From assembly GCA_019044685.2 (NCBI GenBank), contig JAGTXX020000012.1, forward strand, positions 558,001-622,000: 64,000 nucleotides of DNA. Direction: 5' to 3'. The notes under the pieces are model-generated. The model ran no database searches. It saw nothing but the letters and a program-made list of their open reading frames with translations, and was not told the origin of the DNA. The DNA is from Nannochloris sp. 'desiccata' (taxonomy: Eukaryota > Chlorophyta > Trebouxiophyceae > Chlorellales > Chlorellaceae). How positions within the stretch are numbered: position 1 is the stretch's first letter; each line of letters begins with the position of its first letter. A program made the position numbers and the translations under genes. Positions 46,401-57,778 of this stretch are shown here, piece after piece.

Positions 46401-47057
46401 CAGCAAACCCCTGCTCGCTAAGTGCTTCTTCGCCAAATCGAGTGCGACGGCGGCGGGTAATTGTTGCGGTTGGTGACAACCCCATTGCAGCAGCAGCTCT
46501 TCCTCCTCGTTCTGTGAGAGCAGCAGCCGCAGCAGCGGATTGTGCAGCAGCAATAGTTGATGCTGCACGGCGTACGTCTTGTGCGCTTCCTTCGCTCCCT
46601 GTAGCACCACTGGTTGCATCTTCATCTTCTTCTGAATCAAAGTCTGATCCCGCAAGAGCACCAAAGACATCATCTTCCTCTTCTGGAAATTCCCTCGAAA
46701 TCTCCGAATCTGATAAGATTGGTTCATCGAGAACCTTCTCTCCTTCTAATGCTTGCCTTAACGTGGCTTGTAAGTCTGCAGGCAGGTCTAAAAGGGCGGG
46801 ATCATCGCCTTCGTCTTCGCCGTCAGCATCGCTGCCTTCCGAAGATTCATCGCTATCAATTGCTTCTCCATCACTATCTACGCTTCCATCCTCGCTGGCA
46901 ACGAAATCCTCGTCCTGTAATAGCGAAAAATTGGGACGGCATTTAGAAAGTGATCTCAAAAGTACTTGGCAGCGTTCTAAATAATCTTTACCTGATCGTC
47001 GTCTTCAAGAGATAATGGAGGTGTTATTGTGCTCTCGATTTTCTTTTTTGGGGCCAT
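43480..47057 (-). CDS. GON-4-like (GON4L) nuclear protein
   Basis: Two exons, 46992-47057 and 43480-46914, join in phase 0 to 1166 residues, starting MAPKKKIESTITPPLSLEDD. The N-terminus is strongly acidic (Asp/Glu/Ser runs). The diagnostic Myb/SANT-like module is at about 840-930: FTPAEDDLLAWGIRKHLYEW, then ELLPTKDEKVIFNRKKNRCS and SAAPDNIVKE, matching GON4L and its plant relatives. A second acidic helix pair (LTLAEELLIVQALDFYG) and a degenerate second Myb-like repeat near the C-terminus (WSPEDDKAVLRLALANGG) follow. Animal GON4L is a transcriptional co-regulator with YY1/HDAC; the algal role is unknown. Large Gly/Asn and Ala-rich linkers separate the domains. Confidence 0.88.
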
Positions 47058-48483
47058 GTTTGTCAAATTAATATAGTCCAAAATTCAAAATTGGAATTGC
47101 TTTTATATCGTTGAAGGGCTTGATCAGACTCTCATTCGCCCATTTTGAAATTAAGAATTGTATATTCGATGAAATTGTTATTGCAGCAGGAGCGTTCTGC
47201 TTTGCGACTTTTTGGGAATTAAAAAATAGCACACCGTGAACTTTTTGTGGCAGCGGCCAGATTAATTCAAAAGAAACTTGCACAATGCAGTAGCAGAGCA
47301 GATTGTCGATGTAGAACAGGGCTCGCTGAGGATTTAGACCATTGCAGCATCTTTCATAAAACTAAATGTTGCTTTGTGGATTCGTCGTACAGGGTTATAC
47401 CAGGAGAAACTGTCTTGATATCTCAAGAATCTAATTCATCTGGCACAAAGCGACAAAGGGTTTACAACCGACGAGACGCATGCCTCTAATTAGCATTTAA
47501 ATGGTTCTCTTGTTAGCACTTACATCTGTGCATGCCCAGGGCAACTTGCTGATCCCCTGCCTTCAAGCAACTGGCGTCCCTAAACTTACCTTTTGCCAAA
47601 CGATGCCAATTTTCCAATGCTAGAACAGGTCTACGACACCCGTTTCGACGTCAATACCCCTTTAGCTGTTTTATCAGCTGCCTCGGAGTAGTGATTGGAG
47701 AAAGGTGTATTATGGAACAATCTATGTAGGTCTGGTCGAGGTTAAAAAAATATAATACGTTTTAACATATGCAGGAATCCGCAATCGATTGGAACGCCCT
47801 TGACGGAAGATTTGCTAAATTAATTAACCTAAAATACATTTTCTTGAAATTAGTAACTTAATAGTGCGATTTATCAGTTGCTATTTGTGCATATTCGTCT
47901 TTGAACGTTATTTATTCGAGTACTATCCCCTGATTGTTGCTCAAAATATTATCTATCGATACTATAAATTTTAGCCCACCGCCGTTTCTTCCAGATCAAG
48001 ACCATTCTTTATTATTTCAATACCGCTCTTTATAAGATAAGATCGTTCGCCATCTGTTCAGTTACACTATTGTGAAGACACAGAATCAACTAGGGTAACA
48101 AGAACATGGGGGCATAGTAGATGTAAACGCCTGATAGAAAGGAAAAAATCTTGCTCACGAACACACCCGACAGGCAATTAATTTTAATATTGCCTGAGAA
48201 TAATACGAGTAGGAATTTAAAGACAGAAACCGTGGGGGAAATTCTTTTTAAGAACATACATAGAAAGAGGTAAAACGGAACTTTAAGGTCGTCAAAGTCT
48301 CAATAGAAAGAAAGAGATGCTCGCATAATAATAAAAAGAGGGGAGTTTATAGGAAAAAACAATTTCTTTTCTTGGCGCAGGAGATCTCTTCCAAGGTGGC
48401 GTCAAGGGCTGGATTTCCTAATATATGGGTTTAAAGGTTACTAAATAACTAAAATTATTGTTATTTCATTTCTTTTTCGCTAG
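47058..48483. other. Gene-poor gap with a broken oxidase fragment
   Basis: 1.4 kb between the GON4L-like gene start and the stop of the first four-helix gene. Besides the relic at 47501-47690 there is an open stretch without ATG at 47247-47489 (Cys-rich, ends KRQRVYNRRDACL) that might belong to the same decayed gene. Beyond about 47700 I see only AT-rich sequence. Confidence 0.4.
47501..47690 (+). pseudogene. Relic resembling the N-terminus of a secreted FAD-linked (berberine-bridge type) oxidase
   Basis: An ATG at 47501 starts a signal-peptide-like sequence (MVLLLALTSVHA), then IPCLQATGVP. Here the frame breaks: the matching continuation is in another frame, YLLPNDANFP followed by VYDTRFDVNTPLAV, ending at a stop at 47688-47690. 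The order 'Cys-Leu ... Gly-Val-Pro ... Leu-Pro ... Tyr ... Arg-Phe ... Pro-Leu-Ala' is that of the start of FAD-binding oxidases (PF01565-type). The rest of the enzyme, including the FAD-binding core, is not found. It is probably a truncated, frameshifted remnant; the family link is from memory. Confidence 0.4.
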
Positions 48484-49187
48484 TTAGACCATGGCAACAG
48501 CAGGAGCAGCGGGTGCTGCCGGTGCTGCACCACCGCCACGGCGTCCCTTTAATGTGTCCATCACAGAGAGAGCAGTAGAAGCAGTCCAAAGGAAGAACGT
48601 CAACCATGCGAAAGCGCAAGAAGCTCTGAACTTGTCCGCATCACCCTTCCAGTTGCCGAAGAAGCTAGCTCCGTTGATGTCTGACACAATGCTGCTCACG
48701 GCCGCAGCGGTTGACAGCCAGAAAACCCAGAACAAGACGTTGATGATGAGTTCAAACAAGGAAACAGTAGGGCTATCATCCATGCGTGCAACGTAGAGAC
48801 CGAGGAAGACAAGGCATAAGATCATTGTGGTGATACCAGTGAAAAGCTGCAGAAAGTAAAATTGCGAACGGGTAATCATTAGATTAAAAGTTAAGGTTGT
48901 GGGGAAAATAGCGTTTCAAACGACGCCATGGTTCTTAAGAGAAGTTCCTTGGATTTTAAAGCGACTGCTTCTTACAGTGAAATCGACCTTGCTGTAGCCA
49001 CTGTACTCTGCCACCAGAGCAAAAGTAATGATCGAAAAAATGAGCTGCAAAAACAAGGAATTAACGAGATGAGGACTTATTAACTAACGCCAGAGTGATT
49101 AGAGACTTTTCTGGTGCAGGGTTTTACCTCCACGATGCGGAGGATCGCCTTGGGCGAGGTGAGTTTCGCCTTCATGTCCGCTGACAT
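48484..49187 (-). CDS. Four-helix membrane protein (MARVEL-like), copy 1
   Basis: Three exons, 49128-49187, 48976-49044 and 48484-48846, give 163 residues starting MSADMKAKLTSPKAILRIVE. Four hydrophobic helices: about 20-38 (LIFSIITFALV), 45-63 (LFTGITTMILCLVFLGLYV), 72-95 (LFELIINVLFWVFWLSTAA) and 115-138 (FAWLTFFLWTASTALSV). The tail is Ala/Pro/Gly-rich (GRRGGGAAPAAPAAPAVAMV). The topology and the WxFWL..AA helix recall MARVEL-domain proteins of the synaptophysin/physin type, which act in membrane apposition and vesicle traffic. The adjacent copy has the same exon plan, so they are tandem paralogues. Function in algae unknown. Confidence 0.75.
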
Positions 49188-49843
49188 TTTGCTTTATTGC
49201 TTCTGAGAATTCAGGGAATCGCAATGAGTATCAAATTATAATTTGATTATTGACGTCTCAATGAGGTGGCTACTTAAATATAGCTTTACAGCGAAATTCT
49301 GGGATTGCAAACGTGGCCTGATCCCCAATCATTGACGTCATACATGATGTTGCCAGCTGGATTTCACAGATAACAAGATTTCTCTCCATCAGAGCTATGT
49401 TGTTAAATTACTCCTTTTCACTTCGTTGGCAACATTGATAACACTACAAGGTTATTACAGTACTACTCAAGAAAAGAACAGAGAGAGAGAGAGAGAGAGA
49501 AATGGAAGCCCAGACAAGAAAAGTTTTCAATACGTCGCCAGTTGGCAGTTATTAACAACACACAGGTAAGAAGATTAATTGCTCAAGAGAAGGGATTGGC
49601 ATTAAACGATCAACAAAGGTTACTATTATCATTATTAGTAGTATCAAACCAAAAAAGAAGGACGGCAGGAGAGAGAATAAACGACGCCTTAGAAAATTTA
49701 CTTGGTATTATTTCTTTAAATGAGTTTTAATGGAAGTTTATTGAAAATAGAGAGAGAGGGGACAAGAATGAAAGTGCTGGTCATAATGCATAGAAAGGTG
49801 TACATTGAAGAAATGAAAGCACGGTCTTACTTGGCATATTACC
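49188..49843. promoter_or_regulatory. Upstream region of membrane-protein copy 1 with TGACGT elements and GA repeat
   Basis: TGACGTCTCA lies at 49251-49260 and the palindromic CRE-like TGACGTCA at 49333-49340, 64 and 146 bases upstream of the copy 1 start. A (GA)n microsatellite occupies 49481-49501. A short plus-strand frame (49542-49730, no true ATG at its start) is open but unsupported. Confidence 0.45.
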
Positions 49844-50680
49844 TTAAACCATATCAGTGCTAGTGGCGGGGTTTTGAGCAGTGGGAGCAGGGGCCTCTGC
49901 AGGGGCGGCAGCAGCAGCACCGGCGGGAGCAGCACCAGGCTTGGAAGACAAGAGTTTTTTAGGCCCCATGACGTCCTCAATGATCATCAAAACAAGGGAA
50001 GCGGTCCATGCTCCCCAAGTGAGCCAAGCAAAGGCACAGCACGCTCTCACAGCGCCTTTGCGTTTGCCAGCAGTGCACCAGCCATCATACGCACCAAAGT
50101 AAATGGTAGCCTTTGAGCAATCGACGTTTTGAAAGCTAGGCCAGCTGTTCACCCAGTTAACAGTAGACGCGGATGCGGCAGCAGCAGACAACCAGAAAAT
50201 CCAATAGAGGATGGTAAGGCCAAGTTCAATGGTGAGGAATCCACGGTCGTCGCTCTTTTTCTTGGCAATATAGATGAATAAGAGGCAAAGGAGGAACGAG
50301 GTTAAGCCGACAAAGAGCTGCAATGGGGAAATAGGGGCCGAGGAGGAATATAAGTAAGTTTATAGAGTTTGATGGTTCATGCCAGCGGGACAATAATTTA
50401 GCTAGATTAATGAAAAAAACATGAAACCGGGAAATTCTGGGCACATTCTTACGCAGAAATTGATGTTGGATGTAGAAAGAGCATCAATCCACACGCAGGC
50501 GGTGATGAGCACCACCAGGGAGAACACCAGCTGCAAAAACGAAGCAATGACATGGAGTTAGAGGAAAAAGCAACGGCCTTTCAAATCAACTTGTCAAGGA
50601 AAAGGTCTAGACAATTTACTCGCCTCAACGACTCTCAGCCAGAAGCGGGGTTTACTATAATCTTTGGTTGCAGCAGCCAT
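49844..50680 (-). CDS. Four-helix membrane protein (MARVEL-like), copy 2
   Basis: Three exons, 50624-50680, 50453-50530 and 49844-50317, give 202 residues starting MAAATKDYSKPRFWLRVVE. The helices and intron positions match copy 1: LVFSLVVLITACVWIDAL, LFVGLTSFLLCLLFIYIA, LGLTILYWIFWLSAAA and FAWLTWGAWTASLVLMI. A Cys/Trp/Gly-rich extracellular-type loop of about 45 residues is inserted between helices 3 and 4, which copy 1 has only in short form (DINGASFFGNW). The tail is Ala/Pro-rich. The first intron must begin with GC (GAG/GCGAGT) to keep the frame; the paralogue has a normal GT there. Confidence 0.75.
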
Positions 50681-51123
50681 GGTATAGAATGGAATTTGGA
50701 AAAGGTAATGCAATAAGTTGCAACAGGAGAGCAGTCCAGAGAGTAGTAGCGCGATCGGTAGTTCGTTTTTATATTTATTTCGAATTGAAATTATGCAAAT
50801 TTGTGGCAAAATCTCAAATTATAGGGTGACTTCCTGGCCGACTGGAAGTCCAGCTCAGCAACCAAGGATCAGATTTTCCTGCCGCAGGCTCAGTCGTCGA
50901 CTGAGTCGATGCGAGTCGCGGTCGGGGTGAAAGATAAATTCAAGCAAGTTTTGCATTAATTTTTAAATGAATTCACATCAAATGCATATCTAATATTAAT
51001 TAATAATGAAATGCACGTTTTATGGGAAGTTGGCATCAGTTTTTGACACATTGTGTGACAAACGTCAATTGAACTCCATCGATCGTCGAAAGGCCATCTG
51101 ATTAAAAAAGGGAACTTCCTCCA
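50681..51123. promoter_or_regulatory. Divergent promoter region, membrane-protein copy 2 / SulP transporter
   Basis: 443 bases between opposite starts. A perfect 17-nt inverted repeat lies at 50889-50905 (CTCAGTCG-T-CGACTGAG) in the GC-richest part. Otherwise AT-rich. Confidence 0.5.
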
Positions 51124-54100
51124 ATGGCCCCCAAACAGCGCTCTCCCAGGGCAGTTCCACACCGAGAAAGTCCACATGTAGATATTCTTCTTGATGATGA
51201 TTTAGAAGAGCCCTTAATGCCTCCAATAGAGGTAGAAGAGGCACTAGAGCTCGGCGGGACAAACACTTCTGCCACCACGGTCTCTGCTCAGACTGCTCCT
51301 GCAGAACCACCTGTGCGCCATGTCCCTTGGCCAGCCTTGAGACGAAGTAGTGTCAGTGTTCGCAAAGTATCTCCAGTAGCTGGATTTGATCCGAATGAGG
51401 TAAGTACACTTTAAACTTAAAAAGAAATAGAAAGTACGTGCATCTTTTAAATGTTATTATTTTGTACGCTCACGTTACATAAATAAACTCTCTCAGATAA
51501 TATCCCCTGTGTTTAGTGGTAGTGGTGGATCAGGCTCACTTAGACGGCCTGCTTTCTCCTTTGAACCGGCTCATTCAGGCCAAAACATCCTTTCTGCTGC
51601 AACAAATGCCGCTGTTGCTGCCGTCGATGCTGCCAGCAATTTTTTAGTTAATGGCACTGCAATGACACCACCTTCTAGCACTTTACATTCTACATCTCTA
51701 ACTACTCAAGTACCTCAAGATATGTTGGCGAACCGTGCCGAGCAGGGCTTGCAACAGGGCAGCAGTCCTCCTGAACAACAGCTTCCTCTACCTGGAGCAG
51801 CGACAGCGTCTCCCTTTGCTCTTGAAGATCATCTCCTACCGTCTTCTTTTCCTGTAACATCAACGCCAACTTCTACGCTACCAAAAATGCATAACCCTCG
51901 TGCTCATGCTGCCTTTGTCGGTCTAATTAATGCGATCATTGGGATGCCGGTGATGCTTTCTTTCACCGCAATCATCTTCCGCCACCGATTCTTCGATCCC
52001 TACATCTCCCCACTCGTTAAAGTTGTCTTTCTTTCTTCCGCACTTCATCAAGCGGTGTTTGCTGCTGGGAGTTCCATGCCGTTTGCTGTCGGTCAAGTGC
52101 AAGACGTTGGTCTCATCTTTCTTTCCGCAATGGCTTCTGGGGTAGTAGAGGATTGTAAAGAAGCGGGAATAGGAGATTTAGATACCTTGGCTACCGCTCT
52201 AATGACGTTAACTGTCGCAACCACAACTGTGGGGCTGTTTATTGTAGCTACGGGAGCGCTGAAACTCGCGTCATTTGTTCAGTTTTGCCCTCTCCCTGTG
52301 GTAGGCGGGTACCTTGCCTTTGTTGGATTTTTTATGTTCCTTTCTGGAGCTGGCCTAGCAGCTGGAGTCCCTCTTTCAGTCTCCCCGAAAACGTGGATTC
52401 CTCTCTTTAGTGCCGATCCTCTCCTTCGGTTAGTACCTGCTTTTGCCATGGTGGCAGCCCTCTCTGCAGTACAGCGTCGAGCACAGAGTCCCTACTCTCT
52501 CCCTTTGTTTCTTTTGATGGTTCCTGCTTTGTTTTATGTGGTTGTGTTCTTAGGTGGGTGGTCTTTGACTGATGTACGTAATGCGGGATGGATGTCTCAT
52601 CCTCAACCGGAAGATTCCCAATGGAAATTCTGGAGATTGTACGATTTGTACCATTTTGGCAGTGGAAAGAATCTTCTTCCCGATTCCGCCAACATGATGT
52701 CCCTATCTTTTTGGAAGAATTTCCCACCAAAAAATATCTTTTGGGAAGCCGTCCCACGTCAAGCTGGCAAACTCGTCGGTCTCTACTTTGTCGTTGCCTT
52801 TGGGTCGAGCATGGACATCGCCGCCATCCAATCTGATGCACCTGACGTAGACTACAACTCTGAGCTCATCACTGTAGGGTTATCGAATGTAGCAACAGGA
52901 ATCGCTGGGGTCGGCTTAACAGGGTCATATATCTTTTCACAGACGTTATTTAGTCTTAAAATGGGAATTGATTCAAGAATCATGGGAGCGGTGGTTGCTG
53001 CAGCGGAGATACTAGTTTTTATGTTGCCTGTAAATACAATGGCCTATTTACCAAATTTTTACTTTGGTGCCCTGGTACTATGGATTGGGATTGATATAGC
53101 CAAAGATTGGTTGTATATCGCAGCGAAAAAAGTCGCCCCAGTTGAATTTGCGATGATCGTCGGCACCTTTTTAGCGGTGGCGGCGCTTGGGTTAGAGCTT
53201 GGAATCGCTGCTGGAATCCTCGCTGCTGCTCTACATTTCGCAATTGAGTATGCACGGATGAGTGTCAAGGCGTTTACTGTGGTGCCTTCCCGTAGTGGAG
53301 CGGTGAGGTCGTTTAAACAACGGATGGTGTTGGAGGCGTTTGATGGACGGGTTGCTGCAGTGGCCTTGACAGGTTTTGTTTTCTTTGGCAGCGCGACTAC
53401 AATGGCAGATCAAGTGTTGAATGTAGCTGCAATATTACTAGAATCACAACCACATGGCATTGTTACTGGTGGTGGTTCTAATGGTTTTCGTGGTGGTGGT
53501 AGTACCGCAGAAACGGTGGCTACCACAGAGGCAGAAGATCACCAAGCTAAACAGCAGCCATCTAGTCAATTAACGCGAAATATGCGTGCATTACGTACCA
53601 TACCCAGTGTTACTACGCTTTGTAGGACATATGATGGCGTCGCTGCTCTAGCAGACGGCTATGCAAATTCACCGTTCCTTCCTGCCGGCACTCCTGGTAC
53701 TCCAATTGGCACTGTAGGTGGAAGGATAAGTATGCATGTAGCTGGACAGGCTCTTCAAGAAGCTCCGCTCGTCCTCTTACTTGATCTCAGCAGAGTTCAT
53801 GGCATTGATGCCACCGCCGCACGAAGTTTTTTAACTTTACACGGTCGATTAAAACAGCGAGGTGTTCGATTGGCCCTGACTGGTATTCGTGCGGATGATG
53901 CCGCGGGGAAGCGAGTCCGCAAGCTATTAATTGGTCAAGGACTGATTTTACAAACACCTACCCTCCCAACAAGCTCACTTGACTTTGAGACTGCAGTCCC
54001 CCCAATGTCACCCACCGCTGCAGACAGCAGCTCGCCCTCATCTTCAGGATCCTGCGCCTGGTTTCCTACGATCGATGAAGGTTTAAACTGGTGTGAAGAG

Positions 54101-54682
54101 TCCTTCTTACACGTAGCTGAAAAATACGGTCTATGCGACCCTCCTGCCGCAAGCGTCACACTCGCAGAAGTACTCCGAGCAAATCTAGAAGTACCTCGAG
54201 CTTTCCTCGGTGTGTCCCACGTGGATCATGCTGCAGCTGCTGCGCTCCTGGAACAATTCTGCACAAAGCAAAGTATGACTCACAATGACATTTTATTCGA
54301 TCGTAGTGAGGCGGCAGATACTTTGTATATTGTAGAAAGAGGCAGTGTGGCGTGTTTCATGGACTATTCTTTGAGTTCTGTGCGCAGCAGAGCTGCAGCT
54401 GCTGTGGTTCCTGGAGAGTTATCAATCCCCCATACGACTCGTATTTTAGAATATGGGCCGGGGGGTATCGTCGGTGATTTGGATTTTACCTTACAAAGGC
54501 CGAGATCGTTTGTCGCGAAATGTAGGAAAGCAGGGGCTCTGTGGAAATTAACCCGAGCAGAGTTTGAGAGATTGGCTCAAGAAGCGCCTCATGTTTTAGT
54601 GTTGCTGCAAACTGTGGTCCTCAGACTGAATTGTTTATCTGCAACGCATGCTTTAGAAGCTTTAGAACGTACTCATATATAA
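51124..54682 (+). CDS. SulP-family anion/amino-acid transporter with STAS and cyclic-nucleotide-binding domains
   Basis: Two exons, 51124-51399 and 51497-54682, join in phase 0 to 1153 residues. The N-terminal 220 residues are cytosolic and low complexity. The SulP membrane core (10-12 helices) spans about 225-690, with FVGLINAIIGMPVMLSF, VGGYLAFVGFFMFLSG and DIAAIQSD. A STAS domain follows (about 705-910), interrupted by a Gln/Ser-rich insertion and containing LVLLLDLSRVHGIDATAARSF. The C-terminal domain (about 960-1130) is cyclic-nucleotide-binding-like: FDRSEAADTLYIVERGSV and PGGIVGDLDFTLQRPRSF. This order is that of the fungal vacuolar YGR125W/Vsb1 group. The substrate is uncertain (sulfate or basic amino acids). 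Confidence 0.88.
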
Positions 54683-54780
54683 AGATAACTCTATGTGTAT
54701 ACTGTACTTTGTTTTAATCGAGTCTTAATTTGTAAACAACAACATAGAAAAGTTAAACATTTTATTTTATTTATTTACTT

Positions 54781-57554
54781 TTAGCTGCTTGGAGTTTTTC
54801 TCCTCAGCTGGTTACTTGCATTGCATCCGTCTTCTTCACCTCCCTGATCCTCCTCTATATCTTCTCTTCTTTCGGCATGCCTTTTTATATCGGAACCGTC
54901 TAGATCTACTTTTGTGCGAGTACGAGCTACCCCGGCTTTCCAGCTCGCACAGGTGGCCGGGGTCACAGCACCCCCTCCTATAGTGTGACCACCAAGATCG
55001 CCACTCGTAGGGAAGGAGTTTAGAAACATCGGCGTAGCACCTTTTTGAGCTCCTGCAACGCGGGGAGAGTCTTCTTGTGAAAAAGGAAATAGTTCATCAT
55101 GACCATATCCTCGACCACAGAGCGGTGGGTGCTGATTTCCTTTGACGCCTCCACCTGGACCCCCAACAGCAGGTTTGATAGTGCTTGGAACCCAGCTTTT
55201 ATGTTGGTGGTAGTGCTGCATGTGATATGAAGTTTGATGTAATGGTGTGGCACTCACTTCTCCAGGAGTTTTCCAGTCAGCCGTACCAGGTACACCGCCA
55301 CCGCTGCAACTCGGCCCACTCAGAGGAAGCTCAGCATCAGCATCCTGTGATGATGAACTCTTCTCTCTCTCAAAAGCAGTAGTAGCAGCAGCAGCTTCAG
55401 TGGCGAAACGAGTGCGTTTAACTCTAATACTGGCACCACCACCACTGCCGCCAGCGACACCGCCAGCAGCATGATTATTTCGCTTTTCTCCACCACCACC
55501 ACCACGAGCAGCAGCAGCGTCTATTGAAGACGACAATGGAAACGAAGGCGGAGGCAACGGTGGAGGGCAACATAGCAACGCCACAGGCGTAGGGGCAACC
55601 CGTGATGGCCCAACAGGTGTATCCTTATTATTCCCATCCCCCGCTCCAGCTCCACGGCCACCTCTGGCAGCAGCAGCGACCCCGCTACCTGAGCCAGAGC
55701 CAGTATGAGCACCCCCACTGCCAGGATTAAGCGTATTTCCTGGAGAATATGAATCTCTTTGGCTTAAGAAACCACGGCCAGGTAGATTAATAGCACCTGG
55801 CCCTGTTGCAGGCACAGCCGTAGGGGCGGTAGCTGTCGCTGCCGGTGGAGGGTCCATAATTTCTTCAAGTGCAGCTTCTTCTTCAGCGTCTTCTTCTAGT
55901 GGCAGTGTTGCAGGGACGTCCTCTTCACCTTCTTCTCCTTCATTTTCTTCTTCTGGTTCCTCTTTGCTGCCACCATCTCCTCTACTTGACAGATCTCCCT
56001 GACTCTGTGTTGCATCGATATTTTCTTTCTCATACTGTTCATACTCCTGCGCAACTAATCCTGCTCCTTTCTCTTCTTCGTTATTGGCATCACACCAGGG
56101 GGTATTATTTGGATTTGGAGCTATTTGAGGTGTTGGACTAGGGTTTTCCTCCTCTTTCTGGAGTTGCTTTCTTCTTCCACTACTGCCAGCAAAGGGGGCT
56201 AAACTGAAACAGAATTCTTGCTGCTGTGCTTTCTCTTTATCAACACCCTCTCCACCCGCATCGTGCATTGGTCTACCAGCAGGATTGCTATGACCAATTG
56301 TGTTGGGGTGTGATAGTGACCTATTCGCTCCTGAACTGCCTTTTTCATAGCCGTCATCATTTTCTGTTGTCGAAGATGGGGCGGCATCACCACGCAGAGC
56401 TTTACTTTGTGTTAAGTTTATTTCAGCCTTTCTTTTGGTAGAAGGATTGCCATTTAGTTCTGATGTTGCGTTCGTATGATGCTGCTGTTGTTGTTGGCTT
56501 TGTTCGCCTTTGCGGCTTTTCCGCCGCCCTTCGTCATGATCTTGTTGTCGTAGTTCATAAGACAAAGATCGAATAATTTCAGGCTGTTCTGTTCCCCCAG
56601 GAGATATTTCCTGTATTCTAGGCGGTGGTGCAACAGCAGCAGCTTCAGGAGACACATGTAATACTGGGTGGTGTCTGGTAGCTTTTGCAGCATTGCTCGC
56701 ACCGACGGCCTGTTCAATCGGAGGAGAGGCAGCTGCTGCTGCAGCAGCAGTTTGAAGACGTACTAACTGATTAACGTGTGCATTCATAGCATGTAGTCCT
56801 CTTTCTATATTGTCAAGTCTATCCTTGGTTACTGCACTCGATGAGGGTGCAGCAGCTGCCGGGTGAGCAACAGCGGCAGTTGGTAGCATGACACGACTAC
56901 CCTCTTTTGAAAGTCTTTGCAATTTTTGAGCTGCTTCGGCTTTAAGTGATTCTAATACGTGTGAAAATGGAGTTAACGTAGTACAATGGCCTCGGAGTCT
57001 TGCAATGTGTCCAGCACGCTGTGCTGCCTCTGCTTGAATCCCCACTACAAATTCTCGCTCAATGGCAAGCTCTTGGCACGCTGGTTGTCTCCTCATTTCC
57101 ACTGCAACCGCACTCGTTATTTCAGAATGGCGTTTCAAATGTCCAGATAACATATGTAAGGCGTCTAAGCACTCCTTGAGCTTGGTTTGAGTCAGGTCTG
57201 CAGCTCGTGTTGCTGCCGAGGCCGCCTGAATGGCGGATGGCACTAGAGCGGCTAAAGTGGCGTCATTTAACGATAGCAGCGAGGTACACACCTTTTGTAA
57301 TGCCGATACATCACATTGTTGCTGTGTGGCTTGAAGGGAGAGCAAGTCTTGAAGTTGTTGCCCTCTAAAAGTTGTTTCCAACAAACATGATGCCTGCAAG
57401 ATGATAGTATTGAAAGTTTTAGCTATCGCATGGCTATGATCCGAGATAAGGAACATTTTCTTGATTTTTTCCATACCTCCTGGGGATTTCTTATCAACGA
57501 CAAAACAATTTCGACGGGAATAAACAAGAAATTTGCAACATTTGAGGACTCCAT
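54781..57554 (-). CDS. Large coiled-coil / low-complexity protein, unknown function
   Basis: Two exons, 57477-57554 and 54781-57393, join in phase 0 to 896 residues. I chose the ATG at 57554 because it opens a frame (MESSNVANFLFIPVEIVLSL) that ends at a good donor and continues in the long exon; the alternative frame through the intron has only a GTG start. Residues about 30-220 are helical (LQDLLSLQATQQQCDV..., EAAQRAGHIARLRGHC). The remainder is disordered: acidic runs, Gly/Ala/Gln runs and basic KR patches such as SIRVKRTRF, suggesting a nuclear protein. No domain recognised. It is head-to-head with the next gene. Confidence 0.7.
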
Positions 57555-57778
57555 CTCCCTTTCTCACTCGTTTTATTCAATCCTCAATACACATCTATCT
57601 AACTTAATGCAAAAGCAGTGGTATTTAACGACTATATATAGCGAAGATTTCAAGTTCATGCTACGAAATGCTGTGTTCAGTTTTGTCCGACAAATTCCTG
57701 GTATACATCCTGGTTTTTAAGTTTCGAGCGTAATTGTTTATTCCGATATACCCGACAGAGAGCGTGGCATTACCTAAA
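57555..57778. promoter_or_regulatory. Divergent promoter region between two unknown genes
   Basis: 224 bases between opposite start codons, AT-rich, no motif recognised. Confidence 0.4.

Noticed and set aside
46289..46984. Long plus-strand open frame (231 codons) opposite the GON4L-like gene
   Set aside because: Ser/Ala/Pro-rich shadow of the acidic, Ser-rich minus-strand coding sequence.
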